Assembly: GCA_024305745.1 (NCBI GenBank)
Contig: JAHRBS010000004.1
Location: 4,464,001 to 4,528,000 of the forward strand
Direction of reading: 5' to 3'
Source: Polyporus tsugae
Taxonomy: Eukaryota; Basidiomycota; Agaricomycetes; Polyporales; Polyporaceae
DNA: 64,000 nt
In this document: positions 56,824-64,000 of the stretch, piece after piece
How positions within the stretch are numbered: the first letter of the stretch is position 1
How the letters are laid out: each line of letters opens with the position of its first letter
Translations under genes and position numbers: made by a program
Notes under the pieces: model-generated
What the model was told of the DNA's origin: nothing
What the model saw: the letters and a program-made list of their open reading frames with translations, nothing else
Database searches by the model: none

Positions 56824-59800
56824 ATGCACGGAGAAGGTATGTTTACCCCGCACATCCCATTCTCGTACCTTCAAACACAGGGTATCATCCAGGCAGCAAT
56901 GGTTGGCCGCCAAGAAGAGGCAGGGGTTCGGACGACTCTGATACTGAGCGCGACCACCGCTCGAGTACACGGTCAGACCCATCGTCTTCCCGTACCGGTA
57001 CCAGAGGCATGAACGGTGCTTCCGACCCCGATCTTCGTCACAATGGCTCCCTCACCGATCTCCCAGAAGCCATCCCCATACACCCCTACTGGTCTGCCAA
57101 ACGTCATCTTACTTGCGGCAATCCCACACCTCCCCCACCCGGTACACCACAGATGATTCCGTGGCGCGCGGCGCCAGGGAAGATCAAGACGGCTCATGCT
57201 GCTCTCGTGCTTTGTCTCAACATCGATGTCGATCCGCCAGATATCATTAAGACGAATCCTTGCGCAGTACTGGAAGCCTGGGTCGATCCGCATACCATGC
57301 CGTCGCACAAAGCGCTGGAAGTCATCGGTCAGAATTTGCAGCACCAGTTCGAAGGTCTCAACCCCAAGATCTCCTACAAGCCAATCCTAGACCCTTCCAA
57401 GGATGACTTGAAGCGCTTCTGTGTCACGCTGCGCAAGTCTGCGATAGAAGACGCGGTTCTCTTCCACTACAACGGTCACGGCGTGCCCAAACCGACCCCC
57501 AGCGGAGAGCTGTGGTGTTTCAACAGGAACTACACGCAGTACATTCCCATCGCTTTGCAGGAGATCCAGAACTGGCTCCGCTCGCCGTGCATCTTCATCT
57601 GGGACTGTTCAGCGGCCGGCAACCTGCTCAGCAACTTCGTCAAGTTTGCTGAACAACGCGACAATGACGCGAGGCTACATAGTGGTGGATATCCCGAAGG
57701 TATGGCCCCGTTCTCAGAGTGTATCCAGCTCGCAGCTTGCGCAGCCGACGAACAGTTACCGTCATGTCCCGAGCTTCCTGCGGACCTTTTCACTTCGTGC
57801 TTAACGTCCCCCATCGACATCGCCTTGCGTTACTTCCTTCTCACGAACCAGCTACCCAACGACATCTCCACGGACCAAGTTATGCAACTGCCTGGCGACC
57901 TCAAGGACAGACGCACACCTCTCGGAGAGCTTAACTGGATATTCACTGCCATTACGGATACCATTGCCTGGACCACATTCCCCCGCGAGGTCTTCACGCG
58001 CCTCTACCGTTCTGACCTGCTGATCGCGTCCTTGTTCCGTAATTTCCTCCTAGCCGAGCGTATTATGAAGAACTACCACTGCACCCCCCATACCTACCCG
58101 CCCCTTCCCCCTACTAATACGCATCTACTATGGGCATCCTGGGACCTCGCAGTGGACGCCTGTCTTCGCCAGTTACCGGACTTGCTGAAGAATACGGAAC
58201 CTGGAGTGGCGAAAGATGTTTCTCTTGGGTCACGTAGTCGGCGACATGCAACAAGGAACGACCAAACCCCTCAGCCCGGCTCGACGAACGCGCCCGGAGA
58301 GAAGCCCTACTCATACATTCCCAGTAGGTTCTTCACAGACCAGCTGACCGCTTTCGAGGTTTGGATCTCCCGCGGTGGATCCGCACTCACCAAGCCTGGT
58401 CCACTCTCTTTACCCATCCAAATCCCTGCCGAACAGTTGCAAGGGCTCGCAGGCCAAAGCAGCGTGGCACCTTACTCTGGCAATGCTCTGGAGCAGAGCG
58501 ATCATCATCTCGTCCCTCGCAAGCCCCCAGACCAACTTCCCATTGTTCTCCAGGTTCTCCTGTCCCAGCCTCATCGACTTCGCGCATTGATTCTACTGTC
58601 TCAATTCGTCGACCTTGGTCCGTGGGCGGTCCATCTCGCACTTACCATCGGCATCTTCCCCTACATCGCGCGTCTCCTCCAAGCCGCCGGCCAAGACCTT
58701 AAACCCGTCCTCATCTTCATCTGGGCGCGCATCTCCGCCGTTGACCCCAGCTGCCAGGTCGACCTGTACAACAACCAAGGTTACAAGTACTTCGCGACCG
58801 CCCTCGCAGGTCAGGAAGACCCGCGACAGGGGCTCTTCCCGAACGGTTCGGAGCACAAGGCGATGTGCGCGTTTATCCTGTCGACGATCGCGCGCGACTA
58901 TCCGAACGGGCAGAACGCTTGCTGGCGCGAGCGCGTGTTCGACGCGTGCTTCGAGCATCTCGACGAGGGCGACTTCCTGCTCCGACAGTGGTCCGCCCTG
59001 TGTATCGCCCAGATCTGGGACGCGAACGACGAGACGAAGGTGTGGGGCGTCGACCGCGGCATGCAGGACAAGCTCATCGCTCTCCTGTCGGATGACTCGT
59101 CCGAGGTGCGCGCAGCGGCGCTGTACGCGCTCAGCACGTTCCTCGGGGCATCGGGCTCCGCGGACTTGAATAAGCTCGGAGGCGGCGGGAGCGGGACAAT
59201 GTTCCAGCTGGACGAGCGGATACACTTCAGGATGGAGGTTGCAGTCGTCACTGGGGCCGCGCTCGCCATCAAGGAGGATGCGAGCCCGATGGTGCGCAAG
59301 GAGCTGCTCGTACTGATCAGCTGTCTGGTGAAGGAGTGGCGCGGCTACTTCATCGTCTGTGCGTGGATCTATTGGGAGGAGGACCGGAAGTGGAAGGGCG
59401 GCGAGGACAGCCATCATCACGACGAGGATATCGCCGGGCAAACGGTCGCGGAGTGGCTCGAGAACTTCGGCGACGACGAGGACTTTCGCGCGGAGAACCG
59501 CGTCTTGCTGTCGTCATTCTTCACTATTTTCTCCATCCTCCTCGAGTTGTCCGTTGATCCTTATCAGGAGGTGGCCACGAACGCACAGACAATTGTGGAC
59601 TACATCACGGCGCTGCTGCTGGAGTCACCGTTCACCAAGCTCGATAGCACAACTTTGAACGAACCGCCTTCGACCTCGGACGGGAAGGCTATCATTAACA
59701 GTTCACGACAGCGAATCCCTTCTGACAAATCACCACAGCCCAATGCCCCACCGCACCCACTCCCTAGCCGTCCTGCTCTCACAAGGAGCGAGACTATGAC

Positions 59801-62011
59801 CAGCACTATCTCAAATGGCGTGACAAGCACGTTGCGCCGGACCTCCTCCTTCGCAAGCACGCTCAAGAACCTTGCTGGCAATATCGCGTTCCCTTCCGTG
59901 GAAGATGGTCGCTCATCTCCGCAGCCCCAGCTCAACATGCAAGAGCGCGTCGAGATCGTCCAGGGTGTGTCACGACCCCCCTCACCCAACCTCAATTTCG
60001 CGCAATACACGTCGCCATATTCTCGTCCGGGTAGCCCCTCCGATAGCACTCTGGCACATGTGTCCGTATCACGTTCGGCGGCGCCATCCCCGCAGCCAGC
60101 CTGCATGCATTGGGAGGTCATGGAGGCCTTGATGGAAGAGGACTTGGAGCGGCTGCGTGCGCGACGTCGGGTGGCTAGCCACTCACACCACCACGGCCAT
60201 GGGCATCACAGAGACGCTTTCGGCGGTGGTGTGAGTCCATCGGAGAGCACGTTCTCCGTGGACTCGAGCGTCATCCTCGGCCTAGGGACGGGCGTCGGCC
60301 TCCGTGATGTTCTTCCACTCAAGAGCCGATTCTACGACTGGTGCTGCGAGTACTTCAAGGAACCCCAGATGAGGGTATGTAAATATCAAGTTGTCATATG
60401 TGACGCCCGCTGACAAAGTGGAATTTAGCAACCTGAGGTCGACGAACCGGGTAGCGTGCAATACAACTACCAGGTTTGGCGCCAGCAACGGAACGAACAG
60501 GTCATTGAGGACACAGAGAAGCAGTCGCGGGACGCGCGTAAGTAATTGATCGTTGTGAAGTCATGCCTCGGTCCGGCTCACTTGTTCTCATAGCGCGCTG
60601 TCGGTGGGACCGGCCGGTGAATACGATTCAAATCAATGGCTTGCCCATGTCGTTGGCATTCCACGCATTCGATCCCCACCTGGTCATCGCCAATGAATCA
60701 GACATGATAACGTAATTGTCGTGCTGTGATCATAGGCGTCTTCTCGCCCTAATTCGCGCTTTGACAGGGTATGGGATTGGATCAAGAGGAAGAGGTTAAA
60801 CCGGTTCTTCAACGGTAACCCTCGAGGCACGAGCATCACCTCCTTGCATCTCATCAACCAGGATGTGGGAGGGATCATCCTTACCGGCGCAGGTAAGCCT
60901 TCGCCTTCTCATGCCTGGCGTTTGCGCCTTACTTCATCTCCGTTCAGCGGATGGCATGATTCGACTATACCGCAACTATGATCCTAGCCTCTGCAACGGC
61001 CCTGTGCAGATGGTCAGCGCGTTCCGCGGCCTCAACGAGGTGATCCAAGTCAAGGGAGGAAGCGGCGTCATCACCGATTGGAAGCAGTCCGGCGGAACAC
61101 TCTTGGTCGGCGGAGACTCCCGTATCATCCGCGTATGGGACGCGCACACAGAGAGCCAAGTGATGGTATGTTTCCCCGCGTTCGGTATCCAAGCGATCAT
61201 CTGTCAGTTTGCCTCATTCTGCCACCAACTATCAGGATCTAGACACGAACGCCGAGAGCCCCATCACGGCGATCGCGTCTGATAGTGGATCGTCGTCGAC
61301 GTTCCTCGCAAGCTTCGCCGATGGTACCGTCAAGATATTCGACCGGCGTTACGAGGAAGATGATGCCGTCGTGCGATCTTATCACCAGCACACGTCGTGG
61401 GTTCAGAATGTCAAGTGGCATCCGACGTTGGCGGAGCAGTTCCTTACCGGCAGGTACGGAACAGCCCTTGTGGCGCATTCCTAACAAGGTACTGATGTAC
61501 CTTAATTGACAGCTTGGATGGCGAGGTCAAGCTGTGGGACATTCGTGGCGGAGATACTCCGTTACAAACATGGGATATGTTCCCTCAAGGCCTGTCTGCG
61601 TTCGACGTGCATGAGCAGACCGAAGTCTTCGCAGCGTACGTGGTACTGTCTCCTATGTTCGTATATTATCGCTGATGTGTTGGTGATGGTGATGTAGGAC
61701 GTCGTCTCTTACCACTTTCAACACGCGTTCGCAGCGCACTGACGTACAGTCACTGGAATCGAGAAGAGGACTTGGTTCGCTCAGCATCAACCTTTCGAAT
61801 CCTGTCATACGGGACACGATGACTCCTTTCACGCCGAGGACGAGCAGCCTTGCGTTCCACCCACGTGAGATGGTGTATGGTTTCGGCTTTTGGGACGGTT
61901 CTGGTGCGTGCTTTTCCACCCCACTTCCTTCTCATCGCATCATAGCTCGCTTATCACGGGCGCTTTCTCCCCACAGTTCGCATCATGGGCTGCAAGCTTC
62001 CATCAGCATAA
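56824..62011 (+). CDS. KOG1: Raptor homologue, TORC1 scaffold subunit
   Basis: A tiny first exon (56,824-56,836, MHGE) joins in phase to a 3.5 kb second exon (56,881-60,374) and then a series of short exons to the stop at 62,011. The N-terminal Raptor domain has the caspase-like fold marks AVLFHYNGHGVPKPTPSGEL and CIFIWDCSAAG, preceded by KTAHAALVLCLNIDVDPPDI. HEAT-type helical repeats follow (FLLRQWSALCIAQIWD, LVLISCLVKEWRGYF), then a Ser/Pro-rich linker and C-terminal WD40 repeats (DSRIIRVWDAHTESQ, DGTVKIFDRRYEED, DGEVKLWDIRGGD), ending VRIMGCKLPSA. It presents substrates to TOR kinase in nutrient signalling at the vacuole. The start is chosen because only this ATG joins in phase; ATG 57,009 is an alternative. 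Confidence 0.93.
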
Positions 62012-63380
62012 TAGAGTCGAAGGTGCTTTTATGATCTCCGGTGACCTCTTCCTCTCGGGCCTTGGACTTCGCTGTCGTTGTTGCGCTATTTCGCCAAGAC
62101 TTTGCTTCGTCTTCGTCTCTTCCCCATGCAACTCATTCGTTTGTTCGCCCACTGATATTTAATAAGTCAAGGTCCCCGTCTGTCTAGGCTCGTATGCATT
62201 ACCTAGTATTGCTGCATCCAATGTGCTTCAGTGCATGCTCATATATACGTAGCACAGTGTACCCTAGCGAAAGTAGATAATCTACACTCTTGTATTCTCT
62301 CTTCAAGGTTCAAACTGGTCAACACGGTCAATATGTTCTCACATTATGGATCTGGTACGAATGCGCAATATGTATCTTGGTGAGTACAGTACTACTGCAT
62401 GTCAACTCCTCCTGATCATTGGGAGAGCCTAGAGGGGATCAACCCCAAGGTTTGAAATTGATCGACTGGCAGGTGTACCACTACCCAAGCGGACTTCGAG
62501 GAGCCATAGGAGGCCTTACATAAAAGTACATGTACGCTCATGCAAGCGCCACTTAATGTGCGTATGTTTAAGTTTCTAATGGTTACTTATTGGGCATCTA
62601 ATTGGAGACCTTGACTCGGAGGGGGAGTCGCAGTTATCCCCTCTCATCCTAGGACGTCATACGAAGATCATCTCAGCCGCTGGAATAGTATTGGAGGGAT
62701 GGCAGTAACATTTACAGTAAGTTTCTATGTAATGTCTAGCGGTTTGAGATAGCACCCAGGGCTCATCGGGAGAACGCGAGAACGGCCAGGTCATCCTGAT
62801 ATTACACCACGGTCCACGGTCATGGGTTTACTGTTTCTCCTGCATCTCCTTAAGAATATCAAGGGCTTGATAGCGACAACTTGAAGGCCGGATCGCCGGA
62901 AGGTTAGATGGTCGTCGGTAAGTAGGAGGTCGGCTGCAGCGTTCCGGGTAAAACTACCATTGCCTGCAGGGAACGACTCGGAAGGATCCTCTCAAGTTGG
63001 AAAGGAGACGATTGCATTCACCGCAGGCTAGCATGCGCACTGGCAGGTTTGGGGAACATAAGGCTGCACGCTGCTGCACGTTTTAATTTGGGGAGACGAA
63101 TTGGAAACGAACCGTCGAAACGGCGATCTCGAAGGCGATGCCAGGGCGATGCGGATGGACACTAGCCGAGATTTGACAGATCGATCTCCTGGAGTTCCTT
63201 GACTGCGGCCGCTCAGCGAGTCATGCCGATTGGCAATGCATGCTGCAATGCATGTCTGGCATGATTTTAAAGCGCTATCTCGCTCACGCGTCCGAGTCCG
63301 CTCGACGCCCATCCTCCAGAGCCGCCACCCTTTTGTACATACTCCCCCGCTCGGCCACGGCGTGGACGTCTCTTGCGGCT
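62012..63380. other. 1.4 kb intergenic region, no gene seen
   Basis: This is the longest gene-free stretch outside the repeat arms. 62,012-62,330 is AT-rich and includes the Raptor 3' UTR. 62,400-63,200 has short unrelated frames only, and none resembles a known family or a transposon end. GGGAGACGAATTGG-type purine stretches lie around 63,090. A tRNA was looked for and not found. The promoter of the gene at 63,381 is at the right end. Confidence 0.5.
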
Positions 63381-64000
63381 ATGGCGCCCCAAGCTGGCGT
63401 GTACTACGGTCCGGACGAGGATGAGACTACGAAGGACCTCGAGAGATACTTCATCGCTGGGGATTTCATCACCGGTACTGGTTTTGGTGAGTCGTGTCCC
63501 TTCGTACAGCGTGCCCGCCTTCTGAAAAGCGAATCGTAGGGATTCAGATTGTCCTGTGGATGAGTTGCGTGAACTATTTATGGAAGGAGCGGAGGAGAAG
63601 CTGGAAGACTATCTTCCTTATCGCTTACCTCACCCTCCTGCTTGCAGTCGAGTTGCTCTTCTGCGTTGTTCAGGCACGCACGGTCCAGGTCATCTACGTG
63701 GAAAACCGCAATTACCCCGGAGGGCCTTGGCAATACTTCCTTGACACGCAATACCTCGCGATTAACGTCATTTTCTATGCTACGCTTTTCGTCGGCACAT
63801 TTTTGTGCGACCTCCTTGTGGTATGTTTCTTCGAGTCACGTTAAAAGCTCGTCGCTGGTTTGAAACCTCCCTTCTAGCTTTGGCGGTGTTACATTATCTG
63901 GAGGGCCTCTGGTCGCGGCGTCGCGTACGCCGTCATCGCTTTCCCCACCGTCATGCTCATCGCATCGTTCGGTACGCCAACACCATGTGCTACATGTTCA
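63381..64000 (+). CDS. Multi-pass membrane protein, 5' part (runs off the window)
   Basis: Three exons are visible (63,381-63,486; 63,540-63,820; 63,878-63,971), with a fourth expected beyond the window edge. It starts MAPQAGVYYGPDEDETTKDL. Hydrophobic segments are IQIVLWMSCVNYLW, TIFLIAYLTLLLAVELLFCV, YLAINVIFYATLFVGTFLCD and GVAYAVIAFPTVMLIASF, with the conserved-looking pieces YPGGPWQYFL and LVLWRCYIIWRA between. This pattern fits a large family of unnamed seven-helix-like membrane proteins found in many copies in mushrooms. The function is unknown; a receptor or sensor role is possible but not shown. Confidence 0.75.

Noticed and set aside
56669..56941. Upstream frame MNIFESRTEDAQ as the N-terminus of Raptor
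   Set aside because: It begins with GTG, and its phase at the 56,836 donor does not join the Raptor frame. ATG 56,824 with a 13 bp exon does.

Overview
The window looks like genomic DNA of a filamentous basidiomycete, most likely an Agaricomycete. The signs are GC-rich genes broken by many 45-70 bp GT-AG introns, FunK1-type fungal protein kinases, lineage-expanded F-box proteins with the DALSFALTCSTLRRG-type start, a CAP-Gly dynactin large subunit, a Raptor/Kog1 homologue and a multi-pass membrane protein of the kind common in mushrooms. No plasmid, phage, rRNA, CRISPR or complete transposase gene was seen. Gene models below come from reading splice sites and phases by eye; CDS spans run from start codon to stop codon and include introns.

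Layout. (1) Left duplicated arm, 1-14,232: the 3' end of a C2H2 zinc-finger gene, a 1.1 kb linker block, a truncated ABCA-type transporter (minus), a 284 bp MITE with 37 bp terminal inverted repeats, a chimeric FunK1 kinase (plus), two F-box genes (minus, one frameshifted), and a complete C2H2 gene (plus). (2) Single-copy core, 14,233-24,419: adenosine kinase, a multidomain RNA-repair protein (2H phosphoesterase, phosphatase, kinase and RNA ligase), a LysM membrane protein, malic enzyme and mitochondrial ribosomal protein uL23m. (3) Right duplicated arm, 24,420-about 46,930, an inverted and longer version of the left arm: a flipped 5' piece plus a forward piece of the ABC gene, the same linker, a C2H2 gene (minus), three F-box genes (plus, one with a nonsense codon), two FunK1 kinases (minus) and finally the full 21-exon ABCA-type transporter. 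(4) Single-copy right flank, 50,545-64,000: a small acidic nuclear-type protein, dynactin p150, Raptor, a 1.4 kb empty stretch and a partial multi-pass membrane protein.

Main messages. Two inverted arms built from the same unit (linker, C2H2, F-box, FunK1, ABC) flank a block of ordinary conserved genes. Within the arms there are clear traces of unequal exchange (a mosaic kinase), independent gene death (two F-box paralogues broken at different sites), a micro-inversion, a MITE insertion whose empty site survives in the other arm, and loss of kinase tails. Outside the repeats, the most interesting gene is the intronless RNA-repair protein, which reads in the order 2H phosphoesterase, dual-specificity-type phosphatase, P-loop kinase, KxDG RNA ligase, roughly the reverse of yeast Trl1. 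No functional link between the arm genes and the core genes can be read from the sequence; the core genes look like housekeeping genes that happen to sit between the repeats.
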